NCBI GenBank assembly: GCA_964019655.1
Contig: CAXHTR010000007.1
Coordinates: forward strand, 186,001 to 250,000
DNA length: 64,000 bases
Reading direction: 5' to 3'
DNA from: Perkinsela sp. pyNocScin1
Lineage: Eukaryota > Euglenozoa > Kinetoplastea > Prokinetoplastida > Perkinselidae
Part shown: positions 38,992-48,038 of the stretch, piece after piece
How the letters are laid out: each line of letters opens with the position of its first letter
Numbering within the stretch: position 1 is the first letter of the stretch
Notes under the pieces: model-generated
What the model saw: the letters and a program-made list of their open reading frames with translations, nothing else
Told to the model about the DNA's origin: nothing
The model's database searches: none
Position numbers and translations under genes: made by a program

Positions 38992-40551
38992 TTACAATGC
39001 CAGATATTTCGCAACTTTCTTCTTTGCCTGCTCGTGCGCCATCGCCAGGTCCCTGTCGCCCCCAACGCACTGCATCGCGATGTGCTGCGGCAGGATGTCG
39101 CCGAGATCAAAGAACTGTGGCGCGTTCCCTTCCAGTACTTTGTCCGCGTGAACTCTGCCCACGAGGTAGAATATGGTGCTCTCAATGCTCGTCGCATAGA
39201 GTTTCTGCATCATTTCTGCATTCGATGGGATGTACCCGCGCAGGGCAACAGGAACGCCACATTCGATAAAATTATGCCAGTGCACAGCGTAGCCGATGAT
39301 TTCCGTGACACTGAGCGGAAAGAGAACAATTTTGGACTTTGCTTCGATCGCCTTAGCCTTCGCTGTGTTTTCAGCCTGTGCCCTGCGCTCTTCTCCGTCT
39401 TCACCATCGTCGATGAGGCTTGCGATCCCGTCTGCATAGCTTTGGTTCTCCGCTGTGAAAATCGCACTGGTGAACGCTTCAAAGACCGATTTGGGCGGCT
39501 TCCAGTGAAAGAGCGCAAGGCTGTGGCGGACATCTCGAAAACTTTTCTCACCAAATATCTCTAGAATACTTTTATCGCTTTCGGCTGTTTTGGCCTTTGT
39601 GTCCACGAGGTGACCGTTCGCCCCAATTGCAGTGCTTCGCTTGGATGCATCCATCGACCAAATGTCCTTGGCGTTGGCAACCTGCTGCATGTGGTCAGCG
39701 ATATCCTTTCCGGATGTGTGCAGCGCCTTCGTAAAGAGGCAATACTGAAAGATCTCGACACACTTGCGCAAGTCGGTAAAATATTTCATAAGAGTCATAT
39801 TGGCCCGATCGCTGTCCATCCAGGGGAGGGTAGTGTCAAAAGTGACTGGCAGCCAGCGCAGGCAGAGCTTTCGGAGCTGAAAGTGAAGGGACTCGAACCT
39901 TTCGTACGTTTCACTGGGGAATGTGACGTCGCCGAAGCGGATGCAGTCGTCTCGGTTCGCAGTCGTTTTGGTCAAATTTTCTTCTGCTGACTTGGTGCTC
40001 TGTTCAGTGCCCTCAAGAGCTTCAGATCCTTCACTTTCGAGGCTTTTTGCCGCTCTGTCCTCTTCGTCATGACTTTGAACCTTTTCTGCCTCAACTCCTT
40101 CTGTCTTTTTCTTTTCAACAGTTCGCATAGCTGTGAAACTCTCACCTGAAGTTTCTTCACCAATAAATGCAAAAAGCAGCGCATTCCACTTCTGAAAGAG
40201 ATTCATCAGCCGCTCAATTTCGATGGTGGTCATATCGCAGCAGCGCTGCGTGTGGCACACAGCGCCGTGGATGTCTTTCTCTGTAATGGCTCGCTCTGCA
40301 CTGATCTCAGCGGAGAGGTGGTTCCACAGGAACTGCTTGCCTTCTTCAGCCCTTTTTGGATTTGTTCTTTCTGGCATCGGTGCTGTCGGAGTCATAGTTG
40401 GGGATGTTATCTGAGCTAGGGTAGTTATAGGCTGCTGTTTTGGCTTCTTGCCGTGTGGTACTCCTGCGCCGCTGTCAAAGTCCTCAAGCGCCCGCTCAGC
40501 GGCGTATAACGCCTCCCAGTACGCTTTTGGCTTTCGTCCTCTTTTGGCCAT
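38992..40551 (-). CDS. Unknown family X, divergent member, 519 aa
   Basis: ATG 40551. No leader; the N-terminus M-A-K-R-G-R-K-P-K is a basic, AT-hook- or nuclear-signal-like patch. Blocks shared with the four upstream paralogs: D-I-H-G-A-V-C, L-H-F-Q-L-R, L-H-T-S-G-K-D-I-A-D, N-G-H-L-V-D-T-K, L-F-H-W-K-P, I-V-L-F-P-L-S, I-I-G-Y-A-V-H-W, L-R-G-Y-I-P, Y-L-V-G-R-V and D-I-L-P-Q-H-I-A. A Glu/Lys/Ser-rich low-complexity insert sits near residues 140-205. No known domain recognised; function unknown. Cytosolic or nuclear by inference. Confidence 0.85.
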   Translation of the reverse strand: MAKRGRKPKAYWEALYAAERALEDFDSGAGVPHGKKPKQQPITTLAQITSPTMTPTAPMPERTNPKRAEEGKQFLWNHLSAEISAERAITEKDIHGAVCHTQRCCDMTTIEIERLMNLFQKWNALLFAFIGEETSGESFTAMRTVEKKKTEGVEAEKVQSHDEEDRAAKSLESEGSEALEGTEQSTKSAEENLTKTTANRDDCIRFGDVTFPSETYERFESLHFQLRKLCLRWLPVTFDTTLPWMDSDRANMTLMKYFTDLRKCVEIFQYCLFTKALHTSGKDIADHMQQVANAKDIWSMDASKRSTAIGANGHLVDTKAKTAESDKSILEIFGEKSFRDVRHSLALFHWKPPKSVFEAFTSAIFTAENQSYADGIASLIDDGEDGEERRAQAENTAKAKAIEAKSKIVLFPLSVTEIIGYAVHWHNFIECGVPVALRGYIPSNAEMMQKLYATSIESTIFYLVGRVHADKVLEGNAPQFFDLGDILPQHIAMQCVGGDRDLAMAHEQAKKKVAKYLAL

Positions 40552-40691
40552 TTTGGAGCGCAAAAATTGGGAAAATGGAAAGTCTGTGCGAAAGTCGAAT
40601 CAGAAGATCTGACTTAGAAATACAGAATCAAGGTGTCACGATGGCATCGAAAGGGGTTTCAGTAGACTTTTCGGCTGAAATACCGAAAGGG

Positions 40692-42122
40692 TCACCAGCC
40701 CTTCAATGCCTCCTGTAAGCTACACTCACCATCCATATATTGTTTTGCCCTCTCCTTAAGCTCTGCTATCTGCTTTCTGCTCATCTCGCCATGCTCGTAC
40801 AGCTCATTGTCGTGCTTTTCCGCCCAACGCGCAGGGTAGATTGCAATATACTGTGGCAGTACGTCTCGGAGCGCAATGTGCTGCTCCAGAAGATCTTTAT
40901 CTATGAATGTACTCCTGACACGGCCAATGAGATACATTGACCGGCCCTCGTTGCCGCTGTCAAGAAGATTCTCCATTGCCTTTGCATTCTCTGGGCGATA
41001 GCCTTTCAGCAGGCATTGTACACCAGACTCTACCAGGGTGTCCCAGTGCACAGAATAGCCGATGAGCGCTTCAAAGTGCAGCGGAAACAGCAAAATGCTG
41101 GTTTCTTTTTCAATGACGCTCATCCTTGCCTGCTCGTAGGCATATGCGTCGATATCAGACACCGACCGAATTCGCTTCGTATTTCGCTGCATGCGAAAAT
41201 CCTCTAATAGCCGCTTGGCCGCAGCGCGATGCCCTTCTGTGTCAAACATGCCGGCTGTAAATCTCTTGTAGATTTTATCCGATGGGTACCATTCAAAGAG
41301 CGTCAGGCATTCTCTTGAAAAATACTGGCCACTCGTAAAGAGCAGTGCAGCAGCTGTACTTGACCGGCTGCCTTTGTACTTCATGTCGAGGAGCATGCCA
41401 TTACTGTCATTGGATTGGCCAAACTGAAGCACAAACGCTTGCGCCTCTGATTGTTCAAAGGTCCGAATTTCGTTATCTTGGGCAATCGATTGTATCCACT
41501 CGACGAGGCCTTTGCCCTCAACATGAAGTGTTCGCATAAAAACTCTATGCAGGGTGATATCGAGGCAGTTAAGCAAGTCCTCGTAGAAGCTATTGAGCGT
41601 CTGGTTGATTCCATTGACCCAAGAGATCGACTGCCCGTCGTCGGCACGTGCGAGGCCTCTTGTTATGAATATGCGAAGACGGTAGTGGAGATTCTGTATT
41701 TTGTCCCACGTACTCTGTGGTATGCGTTTACTGCCGATTCGAACACCTTTGCTTTCTGGCACTATTTCTGTGAGCACATCATCTGGGCGGCCGGCGAGGG
41801 TATCGACATGGGAAACGAATGCGTGCCAGGCTTTGAGGAGTCGCAGGTAGCGGAGGAAATCCTTTTCTTGTAAAGCTATGCACTGCGCTGTCGGGCATAC
41901 GAAGCCGTGGACGTCCCTGCGTTTTATGCGGTGCGCGTAGTCAATTTCTGCTTTCAGTTTGTCCCAAAGGTTGGATTCTGTATGGTGGAGCTTTTGGCCC
42001 GGCTTGGGCTTGGCCCGTGCGTACACTGATGGCTCGACGCTGGTTTGAAGCACCTGCAGGTGAATGGGATGGGGTTCGAGAATTTCAGGATGTTGCTGTG
42101 GCTCAAAATTTATTCTGTTCAT
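40692..42122 (-). CDS. Unknown family X, 476 aa
   Basis: ATG 42122. The cleanest short member. Blocks in order: V-L-Q-T-S-V-E-P (24-31), K-P-G-Q-K (40-44), R-D-V-H-G-F-V-C (69-76), R-I-P-x-x-x-W-D-K-I-Q (133-143), L-H-V-E-G-K-G-L-V-E-W (199-209), S-E-A-Q-A-F (225-230), N-G-M-L-L-D-M-K-Y-K-G (241-251), L-F-E-W-Y-P-S-D-K-I-Y (275-285), T-A-G-M-F-D-T (289-295), I-D-A-Y-A-Y-E-Q (324-331), L-I-G-Y-S-V-H-W (353-360), K-G-Y-R-P-E-N (373-379), Y-L-I-G-R-V-R (397-403), V-L-P-Q-Y-I-A (421-427). No signal peptide or membrane helix. The D-x-K step resembles one nuclease motif, but that alone is not evidence of activity. Confidence 0.88.
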   Translation of the reverse strand: MNRINFEPQQHPEILEPHPIHLQVLQTSVEPSVYARAKPKPGQKLHHTESNLWDKLKAEIDYAHRIKRRDVHGFVCPTAQCIALQEKDFLRYLRLLKAWHAFVSHVDTLAGRPDDVLTEIVPESKGVRIGSKRIPQSTWDKIQNLHYRLRIFITRGLARADDGQSISWVNGINQTLNSFYEDLLNCLDITLHRVFMRTLHVEGKGLVEWIQSIAQDNEIRTFEQSEAQAFVLQFGQSNDSNGMLLDMKYKGSRSSTAAALLFTSGQYFSRECLTLFEWYPSDKIYKRFTAGMFDTEGHRAAAKRLLEDFRMQRNTKRIRSVSDIDAYAYEQARMSVIEKETSILLFPLHFEALIGYSVHWDTLVESGVQCLLKGYRPENAKAMENLLDSGNEGRSMYLIGRVRSTFIDKDLLEQHIALRDVLPQYIAIYPARWAEKHDNELYEHGEMSRKQIAELKERAKQYMDGECSLQEALKGW

Positions 42123-42499
42123 GAAACATACGGACTACTGAGATGGTGAATAAAGAAAAATATGTTACTTCACAGAAGGATGGAATTTAAACGTCTTACT
42201 CATTTTGCAATCTTGGTTCATTTTCCTTTGTCCACCATAGGCCTGCAGATAACGTCATCCAATTTCATTTCTTGCTTCAGTTTCTTTTGCCCTTGAACGA
42301 CTGGAGAAGCCAGTTTATTTCAATGCTTCAATCAAGCCCGAAATATGCACTTGTTCAATCGATGAAGTACATCGATTGAACATGTATCGATATGTATGGG
42401 ATAGAAGCAATCTTGTCGTATGCTATTCAAAAAGGTTGAAGGAGGGGTAAGACTTGTGCCAATAATTCTTTATTTGACATAAGTATTACCTTTTTCTCT
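42123..42499 (-). other. Intergenic region with a hairpin
   Basis: No gene; holds the inverted repeat at 42352-42382. Confidence 0.5.
42352..42382. repeat. Perfect 13-bp inverted repeat, 5-base loop
   Basis: TGTTCAATCGATG (42352-42364) pairs with CATCGATTGAACA (42370-42382) around AAGTA. It lies between the 3' end of 42500 and the 5' end of 40692, so a role in mRNA processing or 3' end formation is possible but unproven. Confidence 0.75.
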
Positions 42500-44101
42500 T
42501 CATAACCTTATAGCCGCCTGCTTATCGACCATCTCTGTCTCCATCGGGCTCAACGCAGCTTCCTCATACCTTTCCCTCTCCCATCTTTCTCTATACTCCA
42601 AAACTTTCTGTGTCGCTATGTATTGCGGCATTATATCCTTGAGCGCGTACTGCTGCACCGCCCGCCCCTCTTCAATCAGCTCATTTCGAACTCTACCCAC
42701 AAGATAGACCGACCGCCAGTCATCGCCGTGCTTGAGTAAGTGCCGCATGATTGTCTTAATTTCAGGGCGATACCCCTTGAGGAAGCACGGAACCAGAGAC
42801 TTAACGAGCGTACCCCAGTGCACTGCGTACCCAATGAGTGCTTCAATTGTCAGCGGAAAGACGACTATTCCTGTTGATTCGCGAATTATTCGTAATTTTA
42901 TTTGCTCATAGGCATATGCATCGATGTCTGGGCAAAGGCGCGTCCGCTTGCTTCGTTCCGACCGGATACATTTGGCAAAGTCTTCTGCCTTCTCACGGTG
43001 CTCTGGGGTGTCGAACATACCAGCTGTTATCCTGTTGTAGATATCATCCGAAGGATACCACTCAAAGAGCATGATCGAAGTAAAGAAATCCCAGTCTACA
43101 CGCACAAAAAGATCTTTCGCTTCTGAAGATGGGCATCTGCCTTTGTATTTGATGTCAATGAGCATACCATTGCTTTCAGCCTCTCGCCCAAATCGAAGCG
43201 TGAAAGCCCGCGCCTCGCTCTCGTCAAACCTCTTCAATGCCTTGTCATTCGCGATGTCTTTCATCCAGTCAGCGAGGGGCTTTCCCTCGGCGTACAGCGT
43301 TTGTATGAACAAGCGGTGCAAAAATATATCAAAAGCGTAGTGAAAATCTCTTTGGAAGCTCGCGAGCGTCGGGTTGATCGAATCTGCCCACGTCCCAAGC
43401 CTTCCATGCGCAGCACGGGTGAAGCCGGCAGTGATAAATTTACGAAGGTGATGGTGAGTATTTTGCACTTTTTGCCACATAAAAAAGGGAATGCGCTTAT
43501 TGCCGATTTGGATTTGTATAGAATCTTTGTTTTCTACCAAGTGAATATCATCTAATCGGCTGATAAGGGTCTCTATTTTTCTAAGAAATTCGCTCCAACC
43601 CTTGAACAGCCGAAGAATGCAGTGTGCAGCATTCATTTCCAAGTTTTTGCACTGGGCGGTAAGCAAGACAAAGCCATGCACATCCTTGCGCTGCATACGA
43701 TGGAAATCATAGAATTGCATACTGAAATCGCTCCAAAGGCTGTGGAGACGCCATTTGAACTTTTGACCTGGCGTTGGCTTCGGATGTGCGTGAAAATTGG
43801 GCTCGACGCTCGTCCCAAGCGTTTTGAGATAAACAGGTTCGTACTGCATTTCTCTGTATCTCTCTTCATAATGTTCATGAAACGTCAGTGGACCGATTGG
43901 CCGGACGACTTCAGGTATGGTGACATCATACTGGTCGCGTTCATGCGCTTCTATGCATGTGGTAAGAAATTCCTCGAGCGTTAGTGGTCCATACGGCCCC
44001 TCCAGAAGTGGTCTGGCTTCTTCATATGAACGCTTCCGATTGTAATACTTTCGGAACCTGGACAGGGTTTCTTGTATATTTTCTTCTAATCGATCAAACA
44101 T
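42500..44101 (-). CDS. Unknown family X, 533 aa
   Basis: ATG 44101: M-F-D-R-L-E-E-N, then a basic stretch and G-P-L-T-L-E-E-F, a longer N-terminus than 40692; a partial repeat G-P-L-T-F-H-E-H follows. Then G-T-S-V-E-P, T-P-G-Q-K-F, R-K-D-V-H-G-F-V, K-R-I-P-F-F-M-W-Q-K-V-Q, L-Y-A-E-G-K-P-L-A-D-W, S-E-A-R-A-F, N-G-M-L-I-D-I-K-Y-K-G, L-F-E-W-Y-P-S-D-D-I-Y, T-A-G-M-F-D-T, I-D-A-Y-A-Y-E-Q, L-I-G-Y-A-V-H-W, K-G-Y-R-P-E, Y-L-V-G-R-V-R and I-M-P-Q-Y-I-A. Very close to 40692 in the core. Soluble; function unknown. Confidence 0.88.
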   Translation of the reverse strand: MFDRLEENIQETLSRFRKYYNRKRSYEEARPLLEGPYGPLTLEEFLTTCIEAHERDQYDVTIPEVVRPIGPLTFHEHYEERYREMQYEPVYLKTLGTSVEPNFHAHPKPTPGQKFKWRLHSLWSDFSMQFYDFHRMQRKDVHGFVLLTAQCKNLEMNAAHCILRLFKGWSEFLRKIETLISRLDDIHLVENKDSIQIQIGNKRIPFFMWQKVQNTHHHLRKFITAGFTRAAHGRLGTWADSINPTLASFQRDFHYAFDIFLHRLFIQTLYAEGKPLADWMKDIANDKALKRFDESEARAFTLRFGREAESNGMLIDIKYKGRCPSSEAKDLFVRVDWDFFTSIMLFEWYPSDDIYNRITAGMFDTPEHREKAEDFAKCIRSERSKRTRLCPDIDAYAYEQIKLRIIRESTGIVVFPLTIEALIGYAVHWGTLVKSLVPCFLKGYRPEIKTIMRHLLKHGDDWRSVYLVGRVRNELIEEGRAVQQYALKDIMPQYIATQKVLEYRERWERERYEEAALSPMETEMVDKQAAIRL

Positions 44102-44393
44102 TGAAAGAGGAGCATAGTGGGAATCAAGTAAATTTGAAATAATCCATAGGGTAACAGAGACGAGATTAGCCGTCCCTCGATATATCAGATAAGGTCGTTA
44201 TTTTTGTGATTTATCCTCAATTCTTAGCAGTTACTGCCATTGTAATTGATGGTGTCAAGGGATTGCTTTCGTGTGCAACAACGATATCGATTCATGAGAT
44301 TTTTTCTTCCTCTCATTCATAACTCTACTTTCAGCATAACACCGCTCGTGGGCCTCAATCCAGCTTAGTGGACGTCCCCGTTTCTGCTTCTCA

Positions 44394-45848
44394 TCAAGAT
44401 GCATCTCCCAGCGGCGGCTGTATGGCTATGTACTGCGGCGTGATGTCGCGGAGCTCGTAGTCCTGCGACGACTTTTCTCTGTCAATCAGCGCCCGCCGAA
44501 CGCGCCCCACGAGATAAATCGAGCGCCCACCATCGCCGCGCTTCAGCAAGGACTTCATGCACCTTTTATTCTCTGGGCGGTACCCTCTGAGGGTGCACGG
44601 CGCACCACACGCGACCAAAAACTCCCAGTGCACCGCGAAGCCAATGAGCGCTTCAAAACGCAGTGGTATAACCACTAGAGCCGTCAAATCTTCAATCACT
44701 TGAATCTTCGCCCGCTCGTAGGCGAGCGCATCAATGTCCTGGGATTCCTGTCGAATCTGCTTACTAATGTAATCCTCTGACCAGCGGTAGTGGTCCGCGA
44801 GCCACTCTGCAGCAGCGCGGTGTGCATCAGTGTCAAACATGCCGGCTGTCATACGCTCGTACATTTTCTCCGATGGGCACCACTGAAAGAGCATCAGGCA
44901 CGGCTTAGGATCCTTCACCCTGCGGCTCGTGAGGAGGTGTTCAGCCCTCCCGTCTGCACAATTGTCTTTATATTTCATATCGACAAGAATACCATTCATC
45001 GCAAAATCAAAACTAAGGGAAAACGCCCGAGTCGAACTTTGTTCGAATGTCTGCATCAGTTGATCTTGTGCTATCGCACGCATCCACTCTACAAGGCGTT
45101 TTCCGTCAGTATGGAGTGTCTGCATGCACAGCCGGTGCATCACGATGTAGTACCAGCCCCATGCGTCGAAATAGAAGAACCGCAGATCACTGTTGCGCAT
45201 GCTGGCCCAAGTGTCACTGTCGCCGACGTCGCGCTGGGTCGTTGTATGCGGAAGGCCTTCTGTTATAAACTTTCGCAGGCGGCTGTGCAGGCTTTGCAGT
45301 TTGTCCCAACGACTTCGGTCCATTCGGGCGTTGCCAATGTGCACGACGCTGTCTTCGACGGTAATCTTTGTGTCCATACAAAATATATGCGCCTCACCCC
45401 CGGCCCCTTTGAAAACGCTGAATAGCGAGTGCCATGCGCTGAGCATCTCCAGCTGCTGGTAGAATTCACTCTTGTCGATGTTGACACAGTCCGCAGTGAG
45501 ACAGGAAAAGCCACAGACGTCTTGGCGCTGCATTTGAAGGGCATCGTGTATTTCCCTGCTGAAGGCCTCCCAGAGCGGCTGCAGCTTCCGGGGGAAGACT
45601 TGCCCTCGCATGGGCTTTCGGCGGCTGCGGAAGGGCGATGGCTCGATGCTCGTCTGAAGCACCCGCAGCTGAATTGGATCGTTTTTGTGGGCTTTCAGAT
45701 ACGCTCGAAAGTACGTCTTGAGCGTGGGCGGGCCGTATGGTACTGTGTTCTCCGGTGGTGCTGTGCCTTCTTCTCTTTCATCTTGTTTGGGTTCTCGCTG
45801 GCGTTTTCTTTGAAAAATGGAGAGACTTCGAGATATTCCGTCAAACAT
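44394..45848 (-). CDS. Unknown family X, 484 aa
   Basis: ATG 45848: M-F-D-G-I-S-R-S-L, a basic/acidic linker, P-P-T-L-K-T-Y-F, V-L-Q-T-S-I-E-P, R-Q-D-V-C-G-F-S-C, L-H-T-D-G-K-R-L-V-E-W, N-G-I-L-V-D-M-K-Y-K-D, L-F-Q-W-C-P-S-E-K-M-Y, T-A-G-M-F-D-T, I-D-A-L-A-Y-E, L-I-G-F-A-V-H-W, R-G-Y-R-P-E-N, Y-L-V-G-R-V-R and D-I-T-P-Q-Y-I-A. The shared start M-F-D with 42500 suggests they split most recently at the N-terminus. No leader. Function unknown. Confidence 0.88.
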   Translation of the reverse strand: MFDGISRSLSIFQRKRQREPKQDEREEGTAPPENTVPYGPPTLKTYFRAYLKAHKNDPIQLRVLQTSIEPSPFRSRRKPMRGQVFPRKLQPLWEAFSREIHDALQMQRQDVCGFSCLTADCVNIDKSEFYQQLEMLSAWHSLFSVFKGAGGEAHIFCMDTKITVEDSVVHIGNARMDRSRWDKLQSLHSRLRKFITEGLPHTTTQRDVGDSDTWASMRNSDLRFFYFDAWGWYYIVMHRLCMQTLHTDGKRLVEWMRAIAQDQLMQTFEQSSTRAFSLSFDFAMNGILVDMKYKDNCADGRAEHLLTSRRVKDPKPCLMLFQWCPSEKMYERMTAGMFDTDAHRAAAEWLADHYRWSEDYISKQIRQESQDIDALAYERAKIQVIEDLTALVVIPLRFEALIGFAVHWEFLVACGAPCTLRGYRPENKRCMKSLLKRGDGGRSIYLVGRVRRALIDREKSSQDYELRDITPQYIAIQPPLGDAS

Positions 45849-45975
45849 TGAGAAGTAGAGCGCTTTTTCGAGGTTACAAGAGAAAAGAATTGAGCGTCAA
45901 AATGAACATGACCTTAGAATACAATCTAGCAATCTTCATAGTACTACATCTTCACTCTATTCCACCCCTGCTTGA

Positions 45976-47952
45976 TCAAATACCTTTGGCCTCCCTAATT
46001 GTCGGCAGAATCAAAATCTGCTGCGGCAGGATGTCAGAGAGCGCATACATCTTCCCGTTTGTCTCGTCCCCAAAGAGCGCTTTCCGCACACGCCCAATGA
46101 GCACCAAGGGACACCTCCACTTCAAAAAGGTCTGCAGTTGCGCTTTTGTTTGACGAAAGCCTCGCAAAGAATACGGCGCGCCGGACTCGACAAGAAACTC
46201 CCAGTGTGCGGCGATGCCTACGAGCCCAAAGACAGTTAGGGGAAAGACCACAACACCTGTCTTCTCTTTAAGCGCGGGTATCCTCGCCTGCCGAAACGCA
46301 TGTAAAGTCTTGTCAATGACTGCCTTCGGATCGGACCTTTCATTTGGCTCCAACGAAACGTAGTTCTCGAAAATGTCTAGTGTTGAAGTCACAAAATCTT
46401 GCGCGTCAAATTCCCCATATATGACCCGATCCATCATTTGTTCCGACGGATTCCAACTAAAGAGCCCCAGGCACGGTATATCAGCTCGCCCAAACCACTT
46501 CGAAACTCGCTCACCTTTCACGTCTGCACCGCTGTTACTGTACTTAGTGCCGCGGAGTCGACCATTCCACACAGTCGCGCTGCCAAACCTGAGGTCAAAA
46601 GCCTGCGCCTCGGGCTTAAGCGTTGGACCGCTCGCGACTTCTGTCATCCAGGTGACGAGGCGCTTTCCGTCGACATGCAAAGTCTGTAGTAGGAGTCGGT
46701 GCATAAAAATGTTGAAGCACACACGCGTGTCGTCGTAGTAGCTCTGTAGTGTCTTTCCAGCCTTCGTCGTCGTACTGGCCCAGGGACCATTATCTGGCGA
46801 TTTACCTTCAGCACGCGTCAGGCCCTCTGTGATCTTTGTACGCAAAAGGCGATGAATTTTCACAATTTTGTGCCAGATATCGCGAGGTAGGCGAGCGCTG
46901 CCGATGCGGACTGTGCCCCCCTCGACGATGACCTCGGCGTGCATATTGGCCCCACCGCCAAAGGCCCTGACAGTCTCGAAGAGTGTGCGCGATGTTTGAA
47001 AGATACGAATGAGTTTTTCAAATACCTTTGTTTTGAGGTCTTTATGCAGCGATGCCGGGCAGACGAAGCCGTGGACCTCTGTGCGCTCGACGCGGAGCGC
47101 AGCGTCGATTTCACGCTGGAAGTAATCCCAGCACTGCTGCCATGTGAGGCTCGGCGCTTTTGCGGGCACTGCGACAGATTTTTCGATTTTTGTATTGGCT
47201 GATGGCTTGGCACTGGGCTGTGCCTGCACATTGTGTTTTTGAATGGCACTGCCTTCAATAGCCCTTCTTTCGAGTAAATAGCTGATGTACTGCTTCATAC
47301 ATCGAAGATCGATTGGATCTATCTCATATTGATCAGGAATTTCATATTCTGGCGGGTGCACAGTCATCTGCAGCACCTTTGCATTCTTTGGGTCGTATGC
47401 ACGAGCGCGAAGCTCATCGAGGATGCGCTCTTTCAGTTCAAGCAAACTGTATGGGTGTGCCATCATGTCCGCTTGTTCTAAAAGACTCAATGGTGGGCTT
47501 TTTGATGCTGCCTGAAGCACTTGCTTTTTCACATGTCTCTCATCAAAATAGATTCCTTGCTCCTTGAACTCTCGGAGGATGCGACTTCTGACTCTATTGA
47601 GCTTTTTTTTCGAAAAAATCTGGCCTGGCATCGTATAGGCGGGCGGCTCGACGCTGATCTGCGGCCATTGAATGGAAGCCCCCTTCAGCGCTTCATGCTC
47701 CTTGAGCTCTACGTCAATGAGATGCCTGACAGTGCGGAGCTTGCATTGGAATAACGCAGTAGGCTCTGGGAGAACGAAGACTTGAGTCTCGGGAAGCGCC
47801 TTCGAGTCAAGAAGGCAAAACGGATCAGCTGGTATATATCTACTGGTATCGGTCTGTGGCCTTTGCTTACCGATGGGCGTTTTATCTAGGCTGAGTCGTT
47901 CCGGTAAAGAGCTGCATTCTGAGCACATTGGTCGAAATGAATGAAAAGACAT
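45976..47952 (-). CDS. Unknown family X, longest member, 658 aa
   Basis: ATG 47952. The extra 180 N-terminal residues contain a repeated module: I-S-V-E-P-P-A-Y-T-M-P-G-Q near 102-114 and M-T-V-H-P-P-E-Y-E-I-P-D-Q near 205-217, each followed by a basic helix; other members have one copy (T-S-V-E-P...P-G-Q). Core: T-E-V-H-G-F-V-C-P, A-R-L-P-R-D-I-W-H-K-I, L-H-V-D-G-K-R-L-V-T-W, E-A-Q-A-F-D-L-R-F-G, N-G-R-L-R-G-T-K-Y (the Asp of D-x-K is lost), L-F-S-W-N-P-S-E-Q-M, V-G-I-A-A-H-W, R-G-F-R, L-I-G-R-V-R, D-I-L-P-Q. No leader; function unknown. Confidence 0.88.
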   Translation of the reverse strand: MSFHSFRPMCSECSSLPERLSLDKTPIGKQRPQTDTSRYIPADPFCLLDSKALPETQVFVLPEPTALFQCKLRTVRHLIDVELKEHEALKGASIQWPQISVEPPAYTMPGQIFSKKKLNRVRSRILREFKEQGIYFDERHVKKQVLQAASKSPPLSLLEQADMMAHPYSLLELKERILDELRARAYDPKNAKVLQMTVHPPEYEIPDQYEIDPIDLRCMKQYISYLLERRAIEGSAIQKHNVQAQPSAKPSANTKIEKSVAVPAKAPSLTWQQCWDYFQREIDAALRVERTEVHGFVCPASLHKDLKTKVFEKLIRIFQTSRTLFETVRAFGGGANMHAEVIVEGGTVRIGSARLPRDIWHKIVKIHRLLRTKITEGLTRAEGKSPDNGPWASTTTKAGKTLQSYYDDTRVCFNIFMHRLLLQTLHVDGKRLVTWMTEVASGPTLKPEAQAFDLRFGSATVWNGRLRGTKYSNSGADVKGERVSKWFGRADIPCLGLFSWNPSEQMMDRVIYGEFDAQDFVTSTLDIFENYVSLEPNERSDPKAVIDKTLHAFRQARIPALKEKTGVVVFPLTVFGLVGIAAHWEFLVESGAPYSLRGFRQTKAQLQTFLKWRCPLVLIGRVRKALFGDETNGKMYALSDILPQQILILPTIREAKGI

Positions 47953-48038
47953 GGAAAAATCAGATATCTCAATTTCAAGGCTATTTGCTCATAATTTATG
48001 ACGTTATTCCTTCGGTTCTCCCAATTTTCTATTTTTCA

